Assembly (NCBI RefSeq): GCF_001574435.1
Contig: NZ_LOCN01000007.1
Coordinates: 287,186-351,185 of the forward strand
DNA from: Moritella sp. JT01
GTDB lineage: Bacteria; Pseudomonadota; Gammaproteobacteria; Enterobacterales; Moritellaceae
Length of the DNA: 64,000 nt
Reading direction: 5' to 3'
Under the pieces are notes generated by a model, which saw only the letters and a list, made by a program, of their open reading frames with translations, was not told the origin of the DNA and did not search any database. A program made the position numbers and the translations under genes. Positions within the stretch are counted from its first letter, which is position 1; each line of letters begins with the position of its first letter. Of the stretch, positions 53,661 to 62,465 are shown in pieces.

Positions 53661-55116
53661 ATCCTTGTTAGGACAGATAACATTCCCGTTGATTATTTTG
53701 TTTGTCACTATGGCAACGGGGTTGTTTTTTATTTATTGTGTAATTACCGATACAAACTCTGCCCGCGTAGAACAAACACTACACAAAAACTTAGCTCAGC
53801 AAATAATCCACTATTCAGAGGATTTACAACAAGGCGAGATTAGTCTTACAGCACTAAAACCCGCCTTCCACAGTTTAATGTTGCTTGGCCCCAGCTATGA
53901 AATATACATCACAGATAACCAAGGTAAATTACTCGTCTATGCAGCAGAACCGAGTAAAATAAGAAGGGAATCGATTGATACAAAACCATTAGACCATTTT
54001 ATAAAAGGGGCTACCTACCCTATTTATGCCGATAACCCTAGAAGTCTAGATCAACAAAAGCTCTTTTCAACAGCCCCTATATTTAAAGATAACCAACAAA
54101 TTGGCTATGTCTTTGTCATTCTCGGTGGCGATAAATACGATAGCATCGTAAAAAACTTAGCGTTCGATAGCGGTATGTACAAGATCCTTGCGGCACTTAT
54201 TGTATTCTTCGCACTTGCTTTTGCGCTATTAGTATTCATTTTTGCACGAGTCGTGAGGCCGATAATACAACTTGATCAAGATATAACTAATTTTGTTAAA
54301 AATGACTTCTCAACGGTCTCAACATCAACACCGCATCAGTATGCTGCGAATGAGATTATCAATCTACACAATAATTTTTCGTCATTAGAAAGTAAGATAC
54401 ACAATCAATTAACGCAAATTAAGTCGACAGAACAACTACGTCGAGAAATGCTATCGCATATATCCCATGATTTGAAAACCCCACTAGCGTCCTTAAAAGG
54501 TTATCTTGAAACCTGGTTATTACAATATCCTGAGGCTGCAGGTAACGATTTCATTCAAGTCGCACAAAAGAACGCGAATCAATTACAACGCCTTGTCGAA
54601 CAGATCATCGAGCTCGCTCAACTCGACAGTAATACGGTAAGCCTATACCAAGAGCCTGTCGCTGTTGCCGAGTTAGCACAAGATGTATTAAGCAAATTCC
54701 AGCTACAAGCACAGCAAAAAAATATTACCCTTTCAGTTGAGCCTAAAGACCCAAGTCTACAAGCCATTGCCGATATTGCTAAATTGGAGCGAGTACTAAC
54801 CAACCTCGTTGATAATGCCCTAAGACACTGTCTATCCGGTGACAGTATTAAGATCCATCTACAACCGAAAGATAACCAGCTAATTATTAGTATTGCCGAT
54901 TCTGGCGTGGGAATTCCAAAGGAAGATGTTGAGCGGATTTTTGATGCACATTTTAGGGCTAAAAATACCGTCAATGGTCAACAAGGAAACTCGGGCTTAG
55001 GCCTTGCTATCGTTGCAAAACTACTTTCATTACACCATGCCAAGATCTCAGTATCTAGCGTGTTAAGCCAAGGTACAACGTTCAGCTTTAGTTTACCGAC
55101 AAGTGGAAGCATATAG
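53650..55116 (+). CDS. Membrane sensor histidine kinase
   Basis: This 488-residue kinase has a first membrane helix LLGQITFPLIILFVTMATGL, a periplasmic sensor of about 130 residues, and a second helix ILAALIVFFALAFALLVFIF. A HAMP-like linker is followed by the H-box LSHISHDLKTPLASLKGYLE. The ATPase domain carries N-box NLVDNALRHCL, DSGVGIPKEDV and GNSGLGLAIVAKLLSLH. The signal is unknown. ATG 53650 is chosen with GGAGGTCTGCG upstream. It pairs with the overlapping OmpR-type regulator. Confidence 0.93.
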   Translation: MSHRSLLGQITFPLIILFVTMATGLFFIYCVITDTNSARVEQTLHKNLAQQIIHYSEDLQQGEISLTALKPAFHSLMLLGPSYEIYITDNQGKLLVYAAEPSKIRRESIDTKPLDHFIKGATYPIYADNPRSLDQQKLFSTAPIFKDNQQIGYVFVILGGDKYDSIVKNLAFDSGMYKILAALIVFFALAFALLVFIFARVVRPIIQLDQDITNFVKNDFSTVSTSTPHQYAANEIINLHNNFSSLESKIHNQLTQIKSTEQLRREMLSHISHDLKTPLASLKGYLETWLLQYPEAAGNDFIQVAQKNANQLQRLVEQIIELAQLDSNTVSLYQEPVAVAELAQDVLSKFQLQAQQKNITLSVEPKDPSLQAIADIAKLERVLTNLVDNALRHCLSGDSIKIHLQPKDNQLIISIADSGVGIPKEDVERIFDAHFRAKNTVNGQQGNSGLGLAIVAKLLSLHHAKISVSSVLSQGTTFSFSLPTSGSI

Positions 55117-55122
55117 ATTTGA

Positions 55123-55154
55123 CTGCAGCTTAGTGCCAATCAGCTAAGCTGCAG
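55123..55154 (+). terminator. Hairpin terminator after the two-component genes
   Basis: An 11-bp perfect stem CTGCAGCTTAG / CTAAGCTGCAG with a 10-nt loop, followed by ATTTTA. It lies 7 bp after the kinase stop. Confidence 0.75.
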
Positions 55155-55183
55155 ATTTTACTTAAAATTATTCAGAACAACTC

Positions 55184-55211
55184 TATCTCTTATCTCTTAT
55201 CTCTTATCTCT
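55184..55211. repeat. Four tandem copies of a 7-bp unit (TATCTCT)
   Basis: The unit TATCTCT is repeated four times without change. It lies about 130 bp upstream of a lipoprotein gene. Such short tandem repeats can change copy number by slippage and may alter promoter spacing. Confidence 0.8.
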
Positions 55212-55342
55212 CGATTATTTTATTCACTCGAGATCAAACTTTTCAAATAGTTATCACTGCTTATCGTGATTTTAACTCACACTAGTCTTATACAAACCAT
55301 TAGATTACGGTTATGCCACTCTCAATACACCCTTTAGGATGG

Positions 55343-56344
55343 ATGAACATGCACTTATTTAAACTCACTCATACCCTTGTATTTATCACCCTTATCACAG
55401 GTTGTGCCAGCTTTGAAAAAAAATCATCGACGGCAGTAGAACTCCAACAAACTAAAATCAGTAATTCACGCCTTAATCAACGCGTAAATGATGCGGTAAC
55501 GGAAGTTGAGCAAACTTACCTAAAGGCAAAAGATGAAAATTTTGCTACCTATGCACCCAGCACTTGGAAGTCAATTCAAAAAAACTTAATCAGTATGCGT
55601 AAGCTCGTGAATCGGTTTGATCCCAATGACCAAGGTTTTTTTGGCGGCCCATCAGAAAGTACTGTTTTAGAAGGTATTGCGGAGACTAGTGATGAATTAA
55701 TTAAAGCACAAAAAACAAAAATTCAGGTTACAGCATTTTTAGCTCAACCCTTAGCTGATATTGAATATCTAGCGCCCAAAATAGAAAATGTATGGCAAAG
55801 AGATTTCGCGATTATTAATCAAGATTTAAACCGCATCATAAATATGATTGAGGAAGATTATTCAGTTTCAAGACAAGCATTTGAACGAGATAAGTTACAG
55901 GAAAAAATAGGTGACCTAGAAATAAATATTGTTACAGCAGACTATTATTCTCCATTAGAAGATCAATTCAACCTATTAAATCAGCAATTAATTCCACAGA
56001 GCTACAATAACGTATCGCAGAGTTTACAACAGCTTAATACCATTATCATTACCAGCCCTCGGGATACCGCTTTGCTGACAACAACAACGAACTTAATCAA
56101 AAATGGGATTCAACGTGCAGAGCATATAACGACAGATGTAAGCTGGATCAATGGACTTGATATAAAACAACGTGAACAGATTGTTTTACACTATCGCGCC
56201 ACACTCGAAGGATTAGGCACTAAGTTTATCGGTCAAGACCTATCAAACTTGTCATACAAGGCTCAAGTACAAACGTTTGAACTCGCGCTTACTGCTAAGT
56301 TAGCTGAATTTGAAAAAAAAGAGGTTGATTCGGCTTATAAGTAA
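55343..56344 (+). CDS. Predicted coiled-coil lipoprotein of unknown function
   Basis: This protein of about 333 residues has a lipoprotein signal ending TLITGCASFEKK (lipidated Cys). A long, mainly helical, Gln- and Glu-rich body follows (for example KISNSRLNQRVNDAVTEVEQ and FERDKLQEKIGDLEINI). I recognise no domain. It is likely anchored in the inner leaflet of the outer membrane. ATG 55343 is chosen because AGGATGG precedes it; an upstream ATG at 55313 would bury the signal. A strong terminator follows. Confidence 0.72.
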   Translation: MNMHLFKLTHTLVFITLITGCASFEKKSSTAVELQQTKISNSRLNQRVNDAVTEVEQTYLKAKDENFATYAPSTWKSIQKNLISMRKLVNRFDPNDQGFFGGPSESTVLEGIAETSDELIKAQKTKIQVTAFLAQPLADIEYLAPKIENVWQRDFAIINQDLNRIINMIEEDYSVSRQAFERDKLQEKIGDLEINIVTADYYSPLEDQFNLLNQQLIPQSYNNVSQSLQQLNTIIITSPRDTALLTTTTNLIKNGIQRAEHITTDVSWINGLDIKQREQIVLHYRATLEGLGTKFIGQDLSNLSYKAQVQTFELALTAKLAEFEKKEVDSAYK

Positions 56345-56388
56345 CGTATACGTTAAGCGACCTTGATAATTAGCCTTTACAGCTAAAT

Positions 56389-56416
56389 GGGCCTAAATTT
56401 CTCTAGGCCCTTTTTT
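56389..56416 (+). terminator. Rho-independent terminator after the lipoprotein gene
   Basis: A 7-bp stem GGGCCTA / TAGGCCC with an 8-nt loop and six T. Confidence 0.88.
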
Positions 56417-56529
56417 GGCGATGACTTAGATTCAAATGATAAGTGGCATTGCAAAAATACGTCACAATTGCGCCAACTCACTAAGAGGGATTACCCTTAA
56501 CTAAGTTATCTATTTTTCATTGACACGTC

Positions 56530-56778
56530 TTAACGATAAAACGATTCAACAGTTCCTTTTATCGTCATCATAAGCGGTTGACCGCGACGGTCCAACGCTT
56601 TATGTGACGGCACTTTTACCCAACCTTCACTGATGCAATATTCTTCGACATCGAAACGCTCTTTACCATTAAGCATAATACCAATGTCATGCTGGAAAAC
56701 TTCTTCTACATGATGTGGGCTGCGAGGATTACCCGAAAGGCGATCCGGTAAAGCTGGTTTCGATTTAGTATCGTTCAT
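56530..56778 (-). CDS. DUF3297 family protein
   Basis: This 82-residue protein matches DUF3297 well: it begins MNDTKSKPALPDRLSGNPRS and continues VFQHDIGIMLNGKERFDVEE and GWVKVPSHKALDRRGQPL, ending GTVESFYR. The family is small, conserved in proteobacteria and of unknown function (sometimes wrongly labelled glutathione peroxidase). The start is ATG with AGGTCACGAAC upstream. It stands alone, facing the lipoprotein terminator. Confidence 0.85.
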   Translation of the reverse strand: MNDTKSKPALPDRLSGNPRSPHHVEEVFQHDIGIMLNGKERFDVEEYCISEGWVKVPSHKALDRRGQPLMMTIKGTVESFYR

Positions 56779-57472
56779 GTTCGTGACCTGTAGTAAATAA
56801 AAAGTGCGCTATTGTAGACAATATAGGCCTAACGCTCAAGAGCTGCGGTAATAAATGTTTCTAAAAATACCACACGTTACGGATAACTCGTAACCGGTTT
56901 GCTAAGCGCATCGGAAAATATAAAGCAGACAGCCATTGCAAATGACCCCTGACATTCCCAATTACTCCCCCCGAATTTATGAAGTTTATACAGTAGCGTG
57001 TCTCTCCCCAATCAACAACCCTTACCAAAAAAAACCTAACGCATTGAAATTTAATATTATATTGGAACTTTTTCATCGCCGACTTCAAGGACTATGAGCA
57101 GTTCTGTAAATTATTTATTTAGCCTTGTAAGTTATATACAAGACGAGTTATCTAACCTGAGTATGTTAATTTTCGGCTACAAATAAACCTGACTGTCTTT
57201 TAAAAAAACCATGATAGCTTTACCAAAGTACCAATAACAATGCATCAATTAATCTATCGTACCGTTTTCATTCAGCACAGATTATAGTCAGTCAAATTAG
57301 TAGACTCTGTATATTATTTGCAAGAATCAAATACTATGAGCCATCGAGATCACTAATCATCGAGGTAAAACTAGACTATCTTATTCAGTCGCGGTAATTT
57401 ATATCGATTATACGTATTAGTCATGATGTTGACTGTTTAGCTGTAATATCAACTTATATAACAAGGAATAAT
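56779..57472. other. Intergenic region, no supported gene
   Basis: About 690 bp. A minus-strand frame at 56861-57088 (75 codons) has a basic, Trp/Arg-rich product with no family resemblance and no good ribosome site, and I do not call it. The rest is A+T-rich and probably holds the promoter of the tandem-receiver gene. Confidence 0.4.
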
Positions 57473-58270
57473 ATGAGTCTTGAAGTTCGTGATCTGTCAA
57501 TTTTATTAATTGAGCCTTCTAGCACACAACGTAAATTCATTACTACACAATTGCAAGACGCTGGTGTTGATAACATCGAATGCCTTGTCTCAATCGAGCA
57601 GGCAAAGCAAAGTTTAACCGGATTTATTCCGGATTTGATTATCAGCGCAATGTATTTTGAAGATGGCTCTGGAGCGGAATTGGCGGAATTCGTTAAATCT
57701 AATGTACTTACTGAAAATATTGCCTTTATGCTCATTTCTAGCGAGCAGCGATTTTCTGTCTTAGATCAAGTGAAACAAGCTGGCGCTATCGCTATTTTGC
57801 CAAAACCATTTAAGTTTGTCGACTTGCAACGCGCACTCAATGCCACACTGAGTTACATTGAACCAGAAGAAATGGAGCTGGATTTATACGATGTAACCAC
57901 ATTAAAAATACTAGTAGTTGATGACAGCCTGACAGCGAGAAAACACATCTGTCGCGTACTCAATAGCATGGGCATTGTGAATATCACCACAGCAGAAAAT
58001 GGTGTCGAAGCTCTGGAATATTTAGCACAAAATACATTCGATTTGATCGTTACCGATTACAACATGCCGGAAATGGATGGCAAAGAGTTAATTGAAAAAA
58101 TCAGAATGAACCCAGAATTATCTTACCTACCTGTGCTGATGGTGACATCTGAAGAAGGCAGCGCCCAGTTAACCGCTGTAAAGCAAGCAGGTGTCTCAGC
58201 ACTGTGTGATAAACCTTTTGATATTGATACGGTCAGGATGCTTGTGCAGCAGTTATTGAATGAACAATAG
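57473..58270 (+). CDS. Tandem-receiver (REC-REC) response regulator
   Basis: This 265-residue protein has two CheY-like receivers and no output domain. The second (about 138-262) is complete: ILVVDDSLTARKH, phospho-acceptor FDLIVTDYNMPEMDGKEL, VLMVTSEEGSAQ and ALCDKPFDI. The first (about 8-130) is degenerate. It starts ILLIEPSSTQRKF and at the acceptor position reads PDLIISAMYFEDGSG, with Ser/Ala instead of Asp, although the lysine in ILPKPFKF is kept. It may act as a diffusible phospho-switch like CheY. The start is ATG after AACAAGGAATAAT. A hairpin terminator follows. Confidence 0.88.
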   Translation: MSLEVRDLSILLIEPSSTQRKFITTQLQDAGVDNIECLVSIEQAKQSLTGFIPDLIISAMYFEDGSGAELAEFVKSNVLTENIAFMLISSEQRFSVLDQVKQAGAIAILPKPFKFVDLQRALNATLSYIEPEEMELDLYDVTTLKILVVDDSLTARKHICRVLNSMGIVNITTAENGVEALEYLAQNTFDLIVTDYNMPEMDGKELIEKIRMNPELSYLPVLMVTSEEGSAQLTAVKQAGVSALCDKPFDIDTVRMLVQQLLNEQ

Positions 58271-58324
58271 TACTGGTCTACTCTTAGCGTGAAGACAGCT
58301 TTCAACATAGAGTAGATTCATCAA

Positions 58325-58357
58325 GGGGAATGAACTCACCAAGCTCATTCCCTTTTT
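58325..58357. terminator. Terminator between the REC-REC gene and metR
   Basis: The stem GGGAATGA / TCATTCCC (58326-58333 and 58345-58352) is followed by TTTTT on the plus strand. It ends the plus-strand REC-REC gene; on the minus strand the hairpin follows the metR stop and may end metR too. Confidence 0.82.
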
Positions 58358-58370
58358 AACAATTAAAAGG

Positions 58371-59291
58371 CTATCCGTTCGCTGTTTTTATCCCTTTCAG
58401 CTTCTGAAATGAACTTTCTTTCGCATCTTTTAAAAACTCAACCATATAAGGCATTTCAAGTTGTTCAATACGGATAGCCGCATACAGGGTTGTCCAACAA
58501 CTGTCTTCGCCCAGTGGTTTCGCCAAAATATAATCTTTCTCTAAATACTCCGTTAATGCCCAATTTGGCAATGCCGCAACACCGCGTCCACTCGCCACCA
58601 GCTGTAACATCATGATCGTTAATTCCGCATGTCGAATGGCACGAGGGGAAACACCTGCAGGATCTAGAAATAGATTAAAGATATCTAATCGTTCCTGCTC
58701 TACAGGGTACGTGATCAACGTTTCATCACTCAGATCCTCTGGCTCGATATACGCTTTATCCGCTAAAGCATGATGGCGACTGACCGCAAGCATCGGCTGA
58801 TAGCTAAACAGCGGTTCGTAATGAATGCCGGATAATATTTGTGGATCGGACGTCACCACTAAGTCTACGTCCCCCCGCTTTAATGCTGGTAAAGGGGCAA
58901 AGCTAAAGCCCGAGGTTAAATCAAGCTCGACTTCAGGCCAATGGTCACGGAACACATCAATCGCCGGCATTAGCCACTGAAAGCAACTGTGGCATTCGAT
59001 TGCCATATGTAAACGCCCTGCATTACCCGATAGCAAACGGCTTATATCGCGTTCAGTATTAGCAAACATAGGTAGTACTGATTTCGCGAGTTTAAGCACC
59101 CTTTCACCAGCGACCGTAAAGCGTAGCGGTCTTGTTTTACGAATAAATAGCGCCGTATTTAAACGATCTTCAAGATCTTTTATCTGATGTGATAACGCTG
59201 ATTGCGTCATATAGAGACTTTCAGATGCTTCGACTAATGAACCTGTCTTTTCTAATGCGATTATAGTTTTCAAATGCTTAACTTCGAGCAT
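58371..59291 (-). CDS. metR: LysR-type regulator of methionine synthesis
   Basis: This 306-residue LysR-type regulator has the N-terminal helix-turn-helix LEVKHLKTIIALEKTGSLVE followed by ASESLYMTQSALSHQIKDLE, and the effector domain starts near residue 90. The divergent neighbour is metE and a perfect MetR box lies between them, which fixes the assignment. MetR activates metE using homocysteine as co-effector. The start is ATG after AAAAGGGAATTAACG. Confidence 0.93.
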   Translation of the reverse strand: MLEVKHLKTIIALEKTGSLVEASESLYMTQSALSHQIKDLEDRLNTALFIRKTRPLRFTVAGERVLKLAKSVLPMFANTERDISRLLSGNAGRLHMAIECHSCFQWLMPAIDVFRDHWPEVELDLTSGFSFAPLPALKRGDVDLVVTSDPQILSGIHYEPLFSYQPMLAVSRHHALADKAYIEPEDLSDETLITYPVEQERLDIFNLFLDPAGVSPRAIRHAELTIMMLQLVASGRGVAALPNWALTEYLEKDYILAKPLGEDSCWTTLYAAIRIEQLEMPYMVEFLKDAKESSFQKLKGIKTANG

Positions 59292-59370
59292 CGTTAATTC
59301 CCTTTTAAACGGATGACTAAATTTAGCATAATGCCAACATCAATTAATTTCAACTTAATCAGTAAAAATA

Positions 59371-59383
59371 TGAATTTGATTCA
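59371..59383. promoter_or_regulatory. MetR-binding site upstream of metE
   Basis: TGAATTTGATTCA fits the MetR consensus TGAA-N5-TTCA exactly. It lies in the divergent metR/metE intergenic region, 124 bp before metE and 80 bp before metR. A degenerate second half-site (TGAGATAATGTTCA) begins four bases later. Confidence 0.85.
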
Positions 59384-59506
59384 TGTGAGATAATGTTCAA
59401 TACTTTAGCCATCTAAACAGCTAAGCGTCTACGCCTTAAGTTTACCGTTTTAATTTAAAGTTTAAGACTCAAGCAAACAAACACATCTAAGAAAATGGAG
59501 TTACAG

Positions 59507-61789
59507 ATGGCTAAATCACACATATTAGGTTTCCCCCGTATCGGTGCAGACCGCGAATTAAAAAAAGCAATTGAGTCATATTGGAAAAATGACATCACCA
59601 AAGTTGAGTTAGAAGCCGTTGGTAAACAACTGCGCGCTAAACATTGGCAACAGCAAATTGATGCGGGTTTAGACTTCATCACTGTGGGTGACTTTGCTTG
59701 GTACGACCAAGTATTAGCATTGTCAGCGACGTTAGGTGTTATCCCAGAGCGTCATCAAGAAGAAACGATCACCCTTGATACGCTGTTTAATATGGCGCGA
59801 GGTTCTAGCCCTTGCTGTGGTCAACAAGCTGCGGCATGTGAAATGACGAAATGGTTTGATACTAATTATCACTATCTTGTTCCAGAACTAAACGAAGACC
59901 AAAATTTCGCATTAAGCTACAACCAACTGATTGAAGAGATCCAAGAAGCAAAAGCACTTGGTTTCCCAATTAAAGCGAATTTGCTAGGTCCGGTAAGCTA
60001 CCTCTGGTTAAGTAAAACCAACAGTGATTTTGATAAACTCACATTACTACCTCAACTTGTTGAAACGTATAAGCAACTACTTGCTAACATCGCAACGGAA
60101 GGTGTTGAATGGCTGCAAATTGAAGAACCTATTCTCGTTCAAGATCTAACAAGCGAATGGCAACAGGCATTGACAAGCAGTTATGCTGAATTAGCGAAAG
60201 GTAGCAACAAACTATTACTCACCAGTTATTTTGGTGCGCTAGGCGATAATGCTGAATTGGCATTCTCATTGCCTGTTGATGGCTTCCACATTGATTTATC
60301 TCGTGCGCCACAGCAGTTAGAGTCGGCATTAGCATTACTCCCTGATAACGCTATTTTATCTGCTGGTATTGTTAATGGCCGTAATATTTGGCGTAACGAT
60401 CTTGCACAATCAATCAGCGCATTACAGCAAGCTAAAGCACAGTTAGGTGAGCGTTTATGGATTGCATCTTCATGCTCATTACAACATAGCCCCGTTGACC
60501 TAGATAACGAAACTAAACTCGATACAGAGCTTAAATCTTGGTTAGCCTATGCGACCCAGAAATTGACTGAAATTAGTACTATCAATGCGCTTTTAAGCGG
60601 TGACAGTTCTGAGAAATTAATCGTACAACTCACTGAATCAACAGCGGTAGTGTCATCTAGAGCAACGTCATCTCGCATTCATAACACTGCCGTTAAAGCG
60701 CGTGTTGCTGCAATTACCGACCAGGATGCACAACGTCATAGTCCATTTACGCAACGTATAGTAAGCCAGCAGCAAGAATTGAATTTACCATTATTTCCAA
60801 CGACAACGATTGGTTCGTTCCCACAGACCAGTGATATTCGTCAAACGCGTAATCAATTTAAACAAAATGTGATCAGCCAAGACCAATACATCACCAAGAT
60901 GCAAGCAGAGATTAAAGATGTCGTAAAACGCCAAGAAGCACTCGGGCTAGATGTACTTGTACACGGTGAACCTGAGCGTAATGACATGGTTGAATACTTT
61001 GGTGAATTACTCGATGGTTTCGCATTCTCAAAAAATGGTTGGGTACAAAGTTATGGTACACGTTGCGTTAAACCACCAATCATCTTTGGCGACATCTCAC
61101 GCCCAGCCCCAATGACAGTAGCTTGGAGCCAATATGCACAAGCGCAAACTAACAAGCTAATGAAAGGCATGCTAACAGGCCCAGTGACGATTTTATGCTG
61201 GTCATTTACCCGTGATGATATCAGTCGTGAAGAACAAACTAATCAAATCGCACTGGCTATTCGTGATGAAGTGGTTGATTTAGAAAAGGCGGGTATTAAA
61301 GTAATTCAAATTGATGAGCCTGCGCTGCGAGAAGGGCTTCCACTGCGTCACAGTGAACAACAAGCGTATTTAGATTGGTCGACTAAAGCTTTCCGTATCA
61401 GTGCGTCAGGTGTAAGGGACAATACTCAGATCCATACACACATGTGTTACTGTGAATTTAATGACATTATGCCGTCAATTGCCGCATTAGATGCCGATGT
61501 GATCACGATTGAGACGTCACGCTCTAACATGGAATTGTTATCTGCCTTTACTGATTTTAGTTACCCAAATGATATTGGTCCGGGTGTTTATGATATTCAC
61601 TCTCCAAACGTACCAAGTGTTGAATGGATGACACAACTAATCACCAATGCCAGTGAATACATTGATGTGGCACGCTTATGGGTTAACCCTGATTGTGGTC
61701 TTAAAACACGTGGCTGGAAAGAAACAGAAGAAGCATTGAAGAACATGGTGACAGCAGCGCATAACTTACGCGATACATTCTCTAACTAA
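59507..61789 (+). CDS. metE: Cobalamin-independent methionine synthase
   Basis: This 760-residue enzyme transfers a methyl group from 5-methyl-THF-polyglutamate to homocysteine. The N-terminal half begins AKSHILGFPRIGADRELKKA. The C-terminal barrel holds the zinc ligands in IHTHMCYCEFNDI and VNPDCGLKTRGW, and the substrate loop VLVHGEPERNDMVEYFGE. The length matches E. coli MetE. The start is ATG 59507 after ATGGAGTTACAG. It is under probable MetR control and is followed by a terminator. Confidence 0.97.
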   Translation: MAKSHILGFPRIGADRELKKAIESYWKNDITKVELEAVGKQLRAKHWQQQIDAGLDFITVGDFAWYDQVLALSATLGVIPERHQEETITLDTLFNMARGSSPCCGQQAAACEMTKWFDTNYHYLVPELNEDQNFALSYNQLIEEIQEAKALGFPIKANLLGPVSYLWLSKTNSDFDKLTLLPQLVETYKQLLANIATEGVEWLQIEEPILVQDLTSEWQQALTSSYAELAKGSNKLLLTSYFGALGDNAELAFSLPVDGFHIDLSRAPQQLESALALLPDNAILSAGIVNGRNIWRNDLAQSISALQQAKAQLGERLWIASSCSLQHSPVDLDNETKLDTELKSWLAYATQKLTEISTINALLSGDSSEKLIVQLTESTAVVSSRATSSRIHNTAVKARVAAITDQDAQRHSPFTQRIVSQQQELNLPLFPTTTIGSFPQTSDIRQTRNQFKQNVISQDQYITKMQAEIKDVVKRQEALGLDVLVHGEPERNDMVEYFGELLDGFAFSKNGWVQSYGTRCVKPPIIFGDISRPAPMTVAWSQYAQAQTNKLMKGMLTGPVTILCWSFTRDDISREEQTNQIALAIRDEVVDLEKAGIKVIQIDEPALREGLPLRHSEQQAYLDWSTKAFRISASGVRDNTQIHTHMCYCEFNDIMPSIAALDADVITIETSRSNMELLSAFTDFSYPNDIGPGVYDIHSPNVPSVEWMTQLITNASEYIDVARLWVNPDCGLKTRGWKETEEALKNMVTAAHNLRDTFSN

Positions 61790-61859
61790 TCGCTTTATTA
61801 CTACATATTACCAAACGTTGCTTCAACGCTCGTTTAGTTATAAAAATGGCAGGATACAA

Positions 61860-61886
61860 AAAGGAGAGCAAACGCTCTCCTTTCTT
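61860..61886 (+). terminator. Rho-independent terminator of metE
   Basis: A 10-bp perfect stem AAAGGAGAGC / GCTCTCCTTT with an AAAC loop, followed by CTT. Confidence 0.85.
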
Positions 61887-61957
61887 ATATCTATGTACCT
61901 ATCTATAAATAAAGAGGTCATAACTCAAACACGCTTATTTTAAATAATCGTTTTTGA

Positions 61958-62257
61958 TTAATAATCTATAGCTGCACGCTGGCTAGTGATGCTTTTCATC
62001 ATAGGTAACACAGCTTGATGTGCTGGGTGATCTTGATATACATCTAACGTTTCACGAGAATCGAGATCAGCAATTAATACTAAATCGTAAGAACCTGCAC
62101 CTTGCAGACAATCAATACCAACTTCCAAACGTTGTAACCCTGGAATCTGACCATTAAGCGCTTCAAGAGCTTCTTTCGCTAATTTAGCATTTGTGCTTTT
62201 ATCATTACCATTGGCCGTGTCGTGTAAAGTCCACATCACAATATGTTTGAACGCCAT
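61958..62257 (-). CDS. Dabb (stress-responsive A/B barrel) domain protein
   Basis: This 99-residue protein fits the Dabb family: MAFKHIVMWTLHDTANGNDK with the initial HIVMW, a helix LAKEALEALNGQIPGLQRLE and the closing strand SYDLVLIADLDSRETLDVYQ followed by HPAHQAVLPM. Dabb proteins form dimeric ferredoxin-like barrels; function is mostly unknown. ATG 62257 with GGAACAATC upstream is preferred over the longer frame from 62293. It converges on metE. Confidence 0.88.
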   Translation of the reverse strand: MAFKHIVMWTLHDTANGNDKSTNAKLAKEALEALNGQIPGLQRLEVGIDCLQGAGSYDLVLIADLDSRETLDVYQDHPAHQAVLPMMKSITSQRAAIDY

Positions 62258-62465
62258 GATTGTTCCATCCTTTTTAACAAACGAATAATTCACCCAACCA
62301 ACTTGGGGATTTGAAGAAGCGAAAGTATAACTTTAAATGTCATATTTAGGTGGATGAATATCAATATTTCACAAGAATGTCATATGAGCATCACAAACAT
62401 GCATTACATCTACCCTATATTTATCAATATACGCATTCTTGAAAACAATTAAATAAGTGAATCAA

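Noticed and set aside
56861-57088. 75-codon minus-strand frame in an intergenic region
   Set aside because: The product is basic with no domain resemblance and there is no convincing ribosome site. I could not link it to a known IS or REP transposase.
62258-62293. Longer start of the Dabb protein at 62293
   Set aside because: Dabb proteins begin with M-x-x-H-I-V, which matches the internal ATG at 62257 with its own ribosome site.
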